Part shown: positions 23,224 to 34,757 of the stretch, piece by piece
Layout of the letters: each line of letters opens with the position of its first letter
How positions within the stretch are numbered: the first letter of the stretch is position 1
Source of the DNA: Nemophila menziesii
Taxonomy: Eukaryota; Streptophyta; Magnoliopsida; Boraginales; Hydrophyllaceae
DNA length: 64,000 nucleotides
Assembly: GCA_029959085.1 (NCBI GenBank)
Contig: JARWIR010000021.1
Location: 20,857,620 to 20,921,619, forward strand
Reading direction: 5' to 3'
Made by a program: the position numbers and the translations under genes
Notes under the pieces: model-generated
Databases searched by the model: none
Told to the model about the DNA's origin: nothing
What the model saw: the letters and a program-made list of their open reading frames with translations, nothing else

Positions 23224-26212
23224 AGATCCACCCACAAGCTGAACATGGATATTATTGACGTTAAGCTTGGACAAAATATGGTGAAAAGTGATAGACCCAA
23301 GAGGCTTTGTAAATATATCAACCAACTGTAAACTAGAAGGAATGAAAAATAGCTTGATTGTGCCTGAATTGATCTTTTCACGAGTTATTTTGCAATCAAT
23401 ATCAACATGCTTAGTTCTTTCATGTTGGACTGGATTTGTGGACACCGTTATAGCTGACTTACTGTCTGAAAAAACCAGAGCAGGATGATTAAAAGAAAAA
23501 CCATAATCATTAAGAGCATAGAGGAGCCATTGGATTTCACAAGTAGTTGAAGCGAGAGCTCTATATTCTGCTTCAACAGATTATTTACTGATGGTGATCT
23601 GCTTTTTACTCTTCCATGAAATCAAAGAATCACCCAAAAATACACAAAATACAGTTATACTCCTTTGTGTATCGATACACCCAGCCCAATCACTATCACA
23701 AAAGGCTTTGAGTTTTATTTCGGAAGAGGAGGAGAAAAAGATACCTTGTCCAGGAGTTATCTTTATGTATCTTAGTATCCTTTGAGCTGCATTCCAATGG
23801 TGAGTTGATGGATTGGTTAAAAACTGACTCAAACAGTTAACAAAAAAGGAGAGATAAGGTCTTGTTATTGTTAAGTACAACAATCTACCTATTAGTCGTC
23901 TATAAGATGTTGGATTATCAAGTAGATTATCAGAATCCTTATTGAGTTTGAGGTTAGGTTCCATAGGGAAAGTAACGGGTTTTGAACCAGAAACACCACA
24001 TTCTTCCAATATGTCTAAAGCAAATTTGCGTTGACATAATGTTATTCCTTTTGTACTTCGAGCAACTTCAATACCAAGAAAAAATTTCAATTCACCAAGG
24101 TCCTTAATAGTAAATTGTTGGTGGAGATAAGTTTTTAAATCTTGAATTTCTTCGAAGCAATTGCTGGTAAGTATGATGTCGTCAACATATACAAGAATAG
24201 CAATGAAAGATGAAGGTGTACTTTTGATGAATAAGGTGAAATCACTATTTGAGTGTACAAAACCATAAGCTAAAAGTGCATTAGATAACTTGGCAAACCA
24301 CTACCTTGAAGCTTGTTTGAGTCCATACAAACTCTTTTTCAATTTGCAAACTGAGTTTGGAGGTGACTTGAGACCTTGAGGAACAGTCATAACAACCTCC
24401 TCATGTAAGTCTCTATGAAGAAACACGTTATTGACATCGAGTTGATGAAGATGCCAGTTTTTAATTGCTGCTAAAGCTATCATAAGTCGAATAGAAACAA
24501 TTTTTGCCACAGGGGAAAAGGTGTCAAAAATATCCAACCCCCTCTTGTTGATTGTATCTCTTTGCAACCAAGCGTGCTTTATGCTGTTCTAAAGAACCAT
24601 TATCCTTATATTTTAGCTTGAACACCCATTTACAGCCTATAGGTGTCATATCTACTGTTTGAGGAACTATGTCCCAAGTCTGATTAGTTTCAAGAGCTGA
24701 AAGCTCTTTGTTGATAGCTGCTACCCAATTAGGGTTGGAAGAAGCTTGTTTATATGATCTTGGTTCAGTTAAAGTAGTGATAGCAGCAACAAATTTGAAA
24801 TACTTTGGATAAAGTTGTGTAGAACTCAGAAAAAAAGTGATTGGATACATAGCAAGTGATTTAGGTGAATCAAGGTTGTGTGAAAGACAAAGAGAAGCAG
24901 AATGACATATATAGTCTTTTAGGTAAGCAAGAGGATGTCTTATTCTTGTATATTTGGAGGGTTGAGGATTGAGAGGTGTGGTGGTGGTTTGGTTTAAATC
25001 AATTGCAGAAGAGTTAGGTGAAGTGTGTGTAGGTGTATTATGTGGATAGGTTTCCATGTATGAGTTGGATGAAGGAGGGAAAAGGAAAGTATGAAGATGG
25101 GTAGGATGTGTGGTTTCTGAGAATGGCAATACTTTTTCATGAAAAATGACATTTCTTGAAACAAAGGTTTTATTTGTATGTATATCTAGTAACTTGTAAC
25201 CCTTAGTAGCAGTAGGATATCTTAGAAAAATGCATTTCTTGGCTCTTGGATCAAATTTAGTTCTGTTGTGTGCTAAAGTAGATGCATAGCACAAACATCC
25301 AAAAACACGCAAATGTGTGAGGTTAGTTTTTTTCTTGTAAAGCATCTCATAAGGTGACAAATTATCAAGCAAAGGAGTAGGTAACCTATTGATGATATGA
25401 GTAGCTGCAAGTATGGCTTCAGACCAAAAAATAATAGGTAACTTTTCTTGAAACATTAAGGCTCTAGCTATACTTAAGAGATGTTGATGCTTCCTTTCTA
25501 CTAAGCCATTCAGCTGGGGAGTTTCTACACAACTTAGTTGATGAATTATACCATTTGAAGTCTAAAAGTATAAGCTCAGGTCCATTGTCTGGTCTGAAGG
25601 TCTTAATCTTGACATTAAATTGAGTAAATATTAAGTTGTAAAAGGCTATTATATGAGTTTGAGTTTCAGACTTGTGTTTCATCAAATATATCCAAGTGCA
25701 TCTAGTTAAATCATCCACAATAGTGACAAAATATATGTAACCAGAATAAGAAATATCTTTGACAAGACCCTAAATGTCACAATGAATCAATTCAAAATAA
25801 TGTGAAGTAGAAGAGGTAGAAATAGGAAAGGAAAGCCTCATTTGTTTAGCAAAGTGGCAAGTTTCACAAACATTATGATGTAAAAAGGAAATAGTAGAGT
25901 CTATAGACTTTAAAACATTCAACTTAGCAGCAGAAGGATGACCTAATCTAGAATGCCACAAGTCAAATTTCTCAGTTGTAGTAGCAAAACTTGAATGATT
26001 TTGAGGTCTTGATTTCATATAGTAGAGTCCATCTTTTTAATAAGAAATCCCAATCATCTTCCGAGTTGTTGCAGCCTGTAGAATACAGTAAGATGGAAAG
26101 AAAACAACCAAAACAGATGATTCTTTAGTGAGTTTTGAAATGGACAACAAGTTATGCCTAAAATGGGCACACACAACACATTTTGAAGTGTAATATTATT
26201 GTTTATTGTTAT
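23128..26212 (-). pseudogene. Copia-2 pol: integrase, RT, RNase H (broken)
   Basis: From right to left: the preIN zinc region WHSRLGHPSAAKL ... CETCHFAKQ (26018-25770), integrase with FRPDNGPEL (25600) and LHLRVFGCLCYAS-like linker (25456 onward), RT with [34 protein letters not shown] and LYGLKQAS (about 24700-24310), YVDDI near 24190, and RNase H with DSDWAGCIDTQRS and ISWKSKKQ (24090-23581). The RNase H end and tail lie at 23445-23128. Stops or shifts lie near 26030, 25760, 25460, 24540, 24300 and 23580. The coding end at 23128 runs into the LTR. Confidence 0.88.
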
Positions 26213-26217
26213 ATGAC
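26213..26217. other. target-site duplication of element B (left copy)
   Basis: ATGAC, repeated at 33870-33874 directly after the other LTR of element B. Confidence 0.95.
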
Positions 26218-27992
26218 TGGTGGGTCCTTGTGTGTTATAAAATTAAGTACTAAATAAAAGGAACCACAATACCGCAAGTGTACGGTTGTCCAAGTAATAC
26301 TCCGATAAATCGGGTTTCGTTCTCAGGGATTGGTCTGGTATAACTCAAGTGTTCAATGAATAAGTAGTAGTAATTGCAATTACAAAAAATAAAATATAAA
26401 AGATATTTTTTTTTTTTTGAGTTATTAAAATACTAGACACAAAGAAATAAAATACTGAAAATAAATACTAAAGGACTAAGACGCAGATATGAGCTACACG
26501 TGAGTCTCGCTAGAGAATCACCTAAACTTACCTAATTAATGCTTTCGTTAAGGGCAGAACTGATATTTCTATATTAGTCGGGACTCTATAATCTCCTAGC
26601 CCCCATCAGGGTGGACCTAGGAGCTATTCTCAGATGTTACAAACCCCGTCAGGGCGATTATAATCCACCTTCGAATGAATACTATTTTACCCAATTGGCT
26701 ATAAGGTTAACTAAGTCCGTCAGGATCAATAATTTCTACCTTACGTTTATTATCTAGTTCAGTAATTAAACCCCTCGTCAAGGCGATCACTTCCCCACCA
26801 AAGTGAATAGCTTAATTACTATGACCTATCTCCGATTAGCTAATTCATTGATAGTGAAATTAATATAAAATAAGAAACAATATGAAATACCTAATTCAAA
26901 TTAAACTAGAAACTAATCCCAAATTGAAATACATGAATTAAGCAAATTAGGGTTCATCCCATTACGATTCTCAAGTAATTAAGGTTTAGCTCTTATTAAA
27001 AGTAAAAACAGTAAAGAAATTAAGAATATACATGTCCTAATAACAGAAATAAAATAAGAACCTAGATAGAGGAATTGGGATGAACTGTTGTTGGAGGAAA
27101 AGGATTCTCCAGCTTCTGCTCTTGCTTCCGCCTCTTGACGCTCTCTCTAAGGATGATATAAACTGAATAAATTGTGAGAGGTATTGAATTATGTGGTCTA
27201 AGGGGTGTATTTATAGGTGTTAGCAAGCCCTAGGTCGAATTACTTGGAGTGGAAGACAAGTCAAGAACTCTTTAATTCGTAACCCTAAAATCTAGGAAAG
27301 GTAAGATTTTAAAGCTGATTTGATTTGGTCATATCTTTTTCAATACTTATCCGTTTGAAGAGTTCCAATATATGAAACTGCTTGTCTTGGAAAGAGCTTT
27401 CTATTGGTGCAGACCACTCGTCCAGATTCCTAGCCAATCTTTAGTTATGGAATTATCTTTGAAACGTGGCTGAAATTTCAGATTCATAAGGCAGCTTTAT
27501 CTTTTCCTTCTTTGCATATATCTTTCCTAAGTCTTCTTATTTCCATGTAAATCTTCTTTCCTTTACTTATTTATCTTTACTTGGTCTCTAATTAATTACC
27601 ATATATCTTTTAAACCTTCACAATAAATAAATAATTAAACCGCATATGCTTAAAAAGAATAAATTAATAATTCAAGAAATCGAAATAGGAAAGTGTACTC
27701 TAAAAATAGAAACTCGAGTAAAAGTACTTCCTAACACACTAAAATTAGCTAAGACTCTAATTCTCACTTCTCCTCCTTGGATTGGTCTTTCATTAAATTC
27801 AAGAACCTATTAACTTTGCACTAAAAATAGTCAAATTAACGCACAAATTCTCTAAAAACGCAAATAGTTAATTTCCAAGGGGGGAAAGTGCAATATGATC
27901 AAATATGCGTGAAAGTCTAGCTGATAAGTCAATTATTCACCTAAAAGGATGTCTCCAGAGGGCTAATATTTAGAACAAATAGGGAGACATCA
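26218..27992 (-). repeat. 3' LTR of element B
   Basis: Plus-strand ends TGGTGGGTCC and GGGAGACATCA. Four CCCCGTCAGGG-like sub-repeats occur between 26600 and 26790. The U3 end carries an inverted repeat TGATGTCTCC / GGAGACATCC on the element strand (27945-27992). Confidence 0.95.
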
Positions 27993-28029
27993 AGACCCCC
28001 AACTCAAACCTTTGTCGTCCCGACAAAGG
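27993..28029 (-). promoter_or_regulatory. polypurine tract and adjacent hairpin of element B
   Basis: The minus strand reads GAGTTGGGGGTCT directly before the 3' LTR. Just inside it, 28009-28029 forms a perfect hairpin with 9-bp arms CCTTTGTCG / CGACAAAGG and a 3-base loop. Element D has the same arrangement at 58434-58469 with weaker arms. Confidence 0.65.
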
Positions 28030-29289
28030 AAAATTAAAACAAAGGATCTTTTAGGTGAATGCAGAAGGTAGAATATAGAAAATATTCCCAAAGCACAACT
28101 TAAAATAAATCTCATATAGTCTACTCTAGAAATTAATATACACATGTACTATCATGCAAATCAAGCACAAAATAATATCAATCCAAAATTAATTTACCAA
28201 TGCTAGAAGGTTACGCTTATTACTTATCTCAAGATGGTGGCTATAGGGTGTTCCTTGATCTTTACTTGCTTTGAGCGCTCCACTTAGCATATTCCCTATT
28301 AACTCACTGTGCATCTAGGAATCACGAGGTCTTTACGGTTTTAACGTAGGCTGAAGGACGGTATGGTATGTATATTTGGTAAATTTGAAGTGAGCTTTTG
28401 ACTCTCTCCTCACTTACGATCAACAAACTGTCCAAGAGCTTGAGTTTACACTCGAATAACGTTCTCACTCAACCCATTTGATGCGCTAATTTAGCGTCCC
28501 CAAATTAACCCAAAAAGCACTAAAGATGATTCACATAAAAATTCCACTTTGCCTGTCCGAATATATATATTCTTTTCAAATCATTTATTCATATATTTTT
28601 TTTTGTATAGCCATGACTCCCTTTTTTATGTTGAGATATCATTCTATTTTTCAATAGTTATGCCTTTTCATAACTTAAGCTCATGGCTTCTTTTTCATTC
28701 ACTATTACCCCGGCAAAGGGTTACAATAAAATAAACTGTGAATCATCATCAATATATAGAACGAGCACAATTGATAAGCTCAAAAAAATCCCAACCCAAT
28801 AATTTCCCATAATAGTGGACCCACCACCCCAAACTCAAGCTCAAGACAGGAAGTCTCAGGATCGTGATTCAAGTGCGGGTCATATGGCCATGCCTAATAA
28901 TTTAAAGGGATATTGGCTTATACTGTGGCGACAAAAGAAAGGCTTAAAGGCTAAAAATTTGGCTAAGAAGGATAAAATTAATTCAGGGATAGAAGGCCAA
29001 AAAGGATTCAAAGGGATAACAAAGAACTGCCTCTATCATCTTCCTATTTACACAACTTGCCTCTAGTTCATACCTAAGTGGGTTCTCTACTCATTTAGAT
29101 CTCACGTTCTACAAACCATTCATTATCCTTAAGCACAAGTTTACTTCTTTTGCATTGTTCATTAATTCTTCCTATCAACTATCTCATATTTGCATGCAAT
29201 CAAAGTGCGTTTTACACTAACTCCTAAAGTCAACTATTTTCTATCATAAATTCATTAAAAGCATGCTTGATGGGGACATTTAAAATACT
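28030..29289. other. non-coding 3' internal region of element B
   Basis: No reading frame of substance. The same DNA is found in element D (58470-60298), for example CACCCCAAACTCAAGCTC (28827; D 59211-59227) and the block around AATGAGTCGTGTCCCC, so it is conserved element sequence rather than captured host DNA. Confidence 0.6.
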
Positions 29290-29664
29290 CTACAGCTCTA
29301 CAGTCAAAATATTTCTCAAACTAAATTGAAAAAAAAAACAGTAAAACACATAAAATTGGGATGAGGCCACGAACCCCACCCCAAACTCAAAAATGAGTCG
29401 TGTCCCCACGACTCGAAAAAGACTCAAGAAAGCAATTAAACAATTAAAACATATAAGAAAGGGATAGGAAAACGTATCTGAACCAGCACGAAGCTGGTTT
29501 CCATTGTTGCGTGTAGGTTGATCTTCTTGTGTTGCGTAGGTGGCATGTTGAACATTGCTCACTCCACGTAATATGATTTGCATAAGCTCCAACTCTTTTG
29601 TGACTTTTCCTATGGTTGGTAACACCTCTTCATGAATATCCTCAAAAAAATTCCATTCTTTCAA
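29290..29664 (-). CDS. conserved 3' accessory ORF of element B (function unknown)
   Basis: A 124-codon frame. Its stretch VTKELELMQIILRGVSNVQHATY matches VKKELDLIRNILLGVSTIQHATY at the same distance from the 3' LTR in element D (60299-60695), although the rest differs. Conservation at protein level in two separate insertions suggests a once-used protein. In autonomous Athila elements this position holds the third ORF (putative env-like), but I see no signal or membrane segment in the matching part. The last 50 codons run into a low-complexity hydrophobic stretch and may not be part of the ancestral protein. Confidence 0.5.
   Translation of the reverse strand: MKEWNFFEDIHEEVLPTIGKVTKELELMQIILRGVSNVQHATYATQEDQPTRNNGNQLRAGSDTFSYPFLICFNCLIAFLSLFRVVGTRLIFEFGVGFVASSQFYVFYCFFFQFSLRNILTVEL
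29395..29414. repeat. perfect hairpin in 3' region of element B
   Basis: GAGTCGTGTCCCCACGACTC has 8-bp perfect arms and a 4-base loop. Element D carries it at 60219-60238 with a single change in one arm. Confidence 0.75.
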
Positions 29665-30139
29665 CTACATCTTTTAACACCCAAAAGTTAATAAGAGGTT
29701 CTCCAACTTCCTTTTCCTTTTCATGGTATTCTTGTCTTCCCAATCTTCGACATCTCAATGAACCCCAAACTCAAAACTTCAAATAATCAGAAACTAGAGA
29801 AGAGTTTTGAAATTTGATGTTTTGAGGATTTGTAATGAAGGATTATGCTGTTATATGAGATGGGTAATGAATATGTAATGGCTTGGGGAAGGTTTAATGA
29901 ATAGGGTTGAAGCTTTAATGAAGAGGTTCAAGGTTGAAGGAGAATATTTCTTGATGTTCTTGAATGATTGTGGTGTTGGATGTGTGTTTGGAATGAAATA
30001 GGAGGAAGGGTTTTGATGTTCTTTGGTGTTGTAGTGGTCTTTGTGCAGGTACATAAGGGTTAGGATCTGGAAAATTTGTTTTTGAAGAGGCTAGGGTTTG
30101 ATCTTGACAAGGTAAGAAGCTTATAAGGTGAAGACTCTT

Positions 30140-30390
30140 CAAAACCGACATAGCGCGGTATACCGGACCTATCGTGCGGTATACCGGACCGCGCGTCGAC
30201 AAATTTTTCTCCTTTCGGCAATAAACCCGAGTCTCATACCCGTGTCACGGGTTTTTTCTCCTGCGGTATACCGGACCAGAGGCGCGGTATACTGGACTTG
30301 TCATGCTTCGATTTTTTACCTCTCGGCAATAAACCCGCATCACATACCCGTGTTACGGGTTTTCCATGGCGCGGCCGGACCTGCCTGCGA
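30140..30390. repeat. GGTATACC palindrome cluster of element B
   Basis: Four copies of GCGGTATACCGGACC or close variants (near 30155, 30177, 30262 and 30284) and two copies of GGCAATAAACCCG...ACCCGTG.TACGGGTTTT (about 30211-30255 and 30333-30365). GC content is far above its surroundings. The cluster lies between the end of the 5' ORF and the 3' accessory ORF. Equivalent to 60-340 in element A. Confidence 0.8.
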
Positions 30391-30591
30391 ATTTTTCCGA
30401 GTTGTTCCTTGTGAATTCCTTAGCACCCCAAACTCAATTCCTGCACTATTTAACACACTCCCTTCCTCATTTCTTTTAAAAATAGTCACTAATACTCAAC
30501 TATAACTTAGAATTATACACTAGAAATTGAAAAACAAAAAGCAAATTAAACATGGGTTGTCTCCCAAGAAGCACTTTTGTTTATTACGTCT

Positions 30592-31923
30592 TTAAGTTCG
30601 ACGCGTTACCTTCCATGAAGATGGTATTGACGCCCTTGTGGTTCTCCTCCGCATAAATCCGCCTCTTCCTTGGCATATAAGTTTAAGAACTTCCGCACCT
30701 CGAATGTTATTTAATCGATCTTTGAAAAGGGGTGGGTAAGTACTTCGTTTCGCCTTCTTATTTTCACGACGAAACTCATTTTCCCCCACGCAATAGTAGA
30801 TGACCGTTCTCCACGGTATAAGCTCACTTTTATTCCTCGTTTCAATATCACATTCCTCTTTAAAATGTGGTGGGTAGGTGCTCCTTCTTGCCGCTTTACT
30901 CTCGCGGTGTGGCACCTTGCTTGTGTAACGCATGTCTGGAATTTGTGGTGGAGGTGATTCGAATTTCTCAGCTCTAATTTCTTTCATAATTCGGGGTAGA
31001 GATGGTAATTGGTGAACTTTTTGTGGTGGAGATTCAACTTCTGTTTTAGCATGAACCTTGAATTCTTCAATTGATTCTCCAACCACTTCAGATTCGTATT
31101 CGCTGTCAACCCAATCTTCCACTATTACCTCGTCATATTTTTGTTGTGAAATCTCGATCACCACCTCTTCTTGTTGGCGTTCTAAATCTCGATCATGTGC
31201 ATACACTATAGGAATAGCAATTTCTGTGTTAACTTCTAGGAATTGCGTTGCTACTCCTTCTTCTACCATGCTAACAAGATTCTCAACCACATGGTGGTCT
31301 CCATTTATAATCGGCACGGTGGTCATATCACTATCACTAATATTGTCATTCAACATTTCCTCCTCAACAACTTCTTCCAGTTCATAAGATTTGCTACTGC
31401 TCTTGGCAAGTTGGGAAGCCAGATCATCTAGCATCTGTTTTATTCTTTCAAGTCTAGCATTGCTTTCCTCGTCTCTTGCCTTTTGCTCTTGATCTTTTCC
31501 CATGATTTTCTCTTCGTCACGGCATTCGAATGTGGGGTCTTCATAAGACTTGGTTTTACTCTCGGCAAAGTCATGAGAATTATATCTGGAGCCCCTTTCT
31601 AGCATCCGGTCTATTTTTGCACTACTTTCCTCTCTGTTGCGAATGTATTTAGCAAGTGTTTCATTCAAATCGGCCAGATTTATTTGTGGAGGTTGTTGAA
31701 TGTTCCATCTTTGATCTGGTTGATAGTGATAATATGGTTGTTCTTGATGATAGTGATACGACAATTGTTGTTGATTATTCCCGATTCATTGGTTGTTCCA
31801 TTCTTGCTCTTGCGGGTGTTGATAAGGTTGTTGGTAGAAGTTACTACCCCATTGTTGTTGTCCTGAAGAGTCTTCCCAATAGTCATATGGATCAGGATCT
31901 GGGTAATGTCCTCTATACATCTT
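30592..31923 (-). pseudogene. 5' ORF of element B (unknown, Gln/Glu-rich; gag position)
   Basis: The frame probably starts at 31923 (MYRGHYPDPDPYDYW), about 140 bases after the primer site, and runs to 30592 with one in-frame TGA at 31786. The N-terminal part is rich in Gln, Tyr and Pro, followed by a coil-prone segment (LNETLAKYIRNREESSAKIDRML), a long acidic region, and two copies of a KxxRSTYPPxFK-type motif (ARRSTYPPHFK, AKRSTYPPLFK). I see no gag core, zinc knuckle or protease. It stands where gag stands in elements A and E and may be a gag derivative or a replacement. Nearly intact, in keeping with the young age of the insertion. Confidence 0.55.
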
Positions 31924-32065
31924 CAATAAAATCTCATGATCATTACCTGAATATAAAAACCTGTAAAACAAAACAAAAACAAAGACCAAGCGTAAAAAAC
32001 TGAAAAATAAAAATAAATAAACAATTAAAACTACTTAAAAATTACACACCGGGGTCACACGCTGC

Positions 32066-32085
32066 AATCCCCGGCAGCGGCGCCA
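32066..32085 (-). promoter_or_regulatory. primer-binding site (tRNA-Asp), element B
   Basis: The minus strand TGGCGCCGCTGCCGGGGATT lies 6 bases after the 5' LTR and matches the plant tRNA-Asp 3' end with one mismatch in the first 19 bases. Confidence 0.92.
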
Positions 32086-32091
32086 AAAACT

Positions 32092-33869
32092 TGGTGGGTC
32101 CTTGTGTGTTATAAAATTAAGTACTAAAATAAAAGGAACCACAATACCGCAAGTGTACGGTTGTCCAAGTAATACTCCGATAAATCGGGTTTTCGTTCTC
32201 AGGGATTGGTCTGGTATAACTCAAGTGTTCAATGAATAAGTAGTAGTAATTACAATTACAAAAAATAAAATATAAAAGATATTATTTTTGTTTTGAGTTA
32301 TTAAAATACTAGACACAAAGAAATAAAATACTGAAAATAAATACTAAAGGACTAAGACGCAGATATGAGCTACACTTGAGTCTCGCTAGGGAATCACCTA
32401 AACTTACCTAATTAATGCTTTCGTTAAGGGCAGAACTGATATTTCTATATTAGTCGGGACTCTATAATCTCCTAGCCCCCGTCAGGGTAGACCTAGGAGC
32501 TATTCTCAGATGTTACAAACCCCGGCAGGGCGATTATAATCCACCTTCGAATGAATACTATTTTACCCAATTGGCTATAAGGTTAACTAAGTCCGTCAGG
32601 ATCAATAATTTCTACCTTACGTTTATTATCTAGTTCAGTAATTAAACCCCCCGTCAAGGCGATCACTTCCCCCACCAAAGTGAATAGCTTAATTACTATG
32701 ACCTATCTCCGATTAGCTAATTCATTGATAGTGAAATTAATATAAAATAAGAAACAATATGAAATACCTAATTCAAATTAAACTAGAAACTAATCCCAAA
32801 TTGAAATACATGAATTAAGCAAATTAGGGTTCATCCCATTACGATTCTCAAGTAATTAAGGTTTATCTCATATTAAAAGTAAAAACAGTAAAGAAATTAA
32901 TAGTATACATGTCCTAATAACAGAAATAAAATAAGAACCTAGATAGAGGAATTGGGATGAACTGTTGTTGGAGGAAAAGGATTCTCCAGCTTCTGCTCTT
33001 GCTTCCGCCTCTTGACGCTCTCTCTAAGGATGATATAAACTGAATAAATTGTGAGAGGTATTGAATTATGAGGTCTAAGGGGTGTATTTATAGGTGTTAG
33101 TAAGCCCTAGGTCGAATTACTTGGAGTGAAAGACAAGTCAAGAACTCTTTAATTCGTAACCCTAAAATCTAGGAAAGGTAAGATTTTGGTGCTGATTTGA
33201 TTTGGTCATATCTTTTTCAATACTTATCCGTTTGAAGAGTTCCAACATATGAAACTGCTTGTCTTGGAAAGAGCTTTCTATTGGTGCAGACCACTCGTCC
33301 AGATTCCTAGCCAATCTTTAGTTATGGAATTATCTTTGAAACGTGGCTGGAATTTCAGATTCATAAGGCAGCTTTATCTTTTCCTTCTTTGCATATATCT
33401 TTCCTAAGTCTTCTTATTTCCATGTAAATCTTCTTTCCTTTACTTATTTATCTTTACTTGGTCTCTAATTAATTACCATATATCTTTTAAACCTTCACAA
33501 TAAATAAATAATTAAACCGCATATGCTTAAAAAGAATAAATTAATAATTCAAGAAATCGAAATAGGAAAGTGTACTCCAAAAATAGAAACTCGAGTAAAA
33601 GTACTTCCTAACACACTAAAATTAGCTAAGACTCTAATTCTCACTTCTCCTCCTTGGATTGTTCTTTCATTAAATTCAAGAACCTATTAACTTTGCACTA
33701 AAAATAGTCAAATTAACGCACAAATTCTCTAAAAACGCAAATAGTTAATTTCCAAGGGGGGAAAGTGCAATATGATCAAATATGCGTGAAAGTCTAGCTG
33801 ATAAGTCAATTATTCACCTAAAAGGATGTCTCCAGAGGGCTAATATTTAGAACAAATAGGGAGACATCA
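32092..33869 (-). repeat. 5' LTR of element B
   Basis: 1778 bp, about 99% identical to 26218-27992. The differences I noted are single bases and T-run length (near 32281). Right end GGGAGACATCA, then the duplicated ATGAC. Confidence 0.95.
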
Positions 33870-34757
33870 ATGACCTCTGTGTGTAGCATATACTAGCTGA
33901 CCATTAGGTAAAGTAACAGGTTTTTTAACCATATGAACATCATGAGTGTAACAATGTGGTGAGTAAATTAAGTGGTATGTAGCTCCTATCAAGAATCCAA
34001 GAAGAAGAAGTACAAGAATTACCTTCTTGAATGGAAATTTGATGCACAACTGCTGGAGTAAAGGTTGATCTATGAGCTAATGCCATAAGTTTGCTCACTT
34101 CTTTAGGTGTAAACACACAAAGATTGAGTGGTTTACTCTCAGCAGGAAGGTCTTCATTCATCACACAATTAGCTTTTGGTTGAGAGTTATTACTGTTTCT
34201 TTTGCCTTTAGGTCCACTCCATCCTACAGGATATCCATGAATTTGGAAACACTTATCAATAGTGTGTCCATTGTAACCACAATGTGTACAGACAAATCTC
34301 TTTCTTTTTGCAAAGTAACTCAGTTTAAAAGTGTTCTTGGCATAGAAAGCCTGATTGTAAGGTGTTTGACCAGTATTTGTAATTGATCTTTGACTCTCCT
34401 CTTGGATTAACATTGCAAAACCTGAATTAATGTGAGGCATAGGATCCATTAACACAATCTGACTCCTAACAGCAGCATAAGAATCATTCAATCCAATTAG
34501 ATTTTTTACCACAAAGTCGTGTTGTTGTCTCTCAATAAGTGTATCAAACAGCTTGCAAGTGCACTGAGTCATGACTCCACAAGAACAAGTGGGAAGAGGC
34601 CTAAAGTGTAAGTATTCATCCCACAAAGACTTGAATTGAGCAAAATATTCATAAATTGAAGAAGCATTCTGCATAATCAAACTTAAAGCTTTCTCGAGTT
34701 GAAAAATTCGAGTTCCATTACTCTTTGAGAATCGTATTTTGATTTGATTGTACAAAT

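Larger units (their letters stand above)
26218..33869 (-). mobile_element. element B: complete pol-less Athila-type LTR retrotransposon
   Basis: A 7652-bp element with LTRs 26218-27992 (1775 bp) and 32092-33869 (1778 bp) that are about 99% identical, a perfect 5-bp duplication ATGAC, a tRNA-Asp primer site (32066-32085) and a G-rich tract before the 3' LTR. The 4.1-kb internal region has a 5' ORF (31923-30592) and a small 3' ORF (29664-29290), but no protease, RT, RNase H or integrase motif. It must therefore have been moved by enzymes of another Athila-type element. It lies in the protease region of Copia-2. It is among the youngest insertions here. Confidence 0.95.

Noticed and set aside
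29851..30202. Minus frames across the GGTATACC cluster region.
   Set aside because: Composition-driven; the homologous region of element A does not keep the frame.
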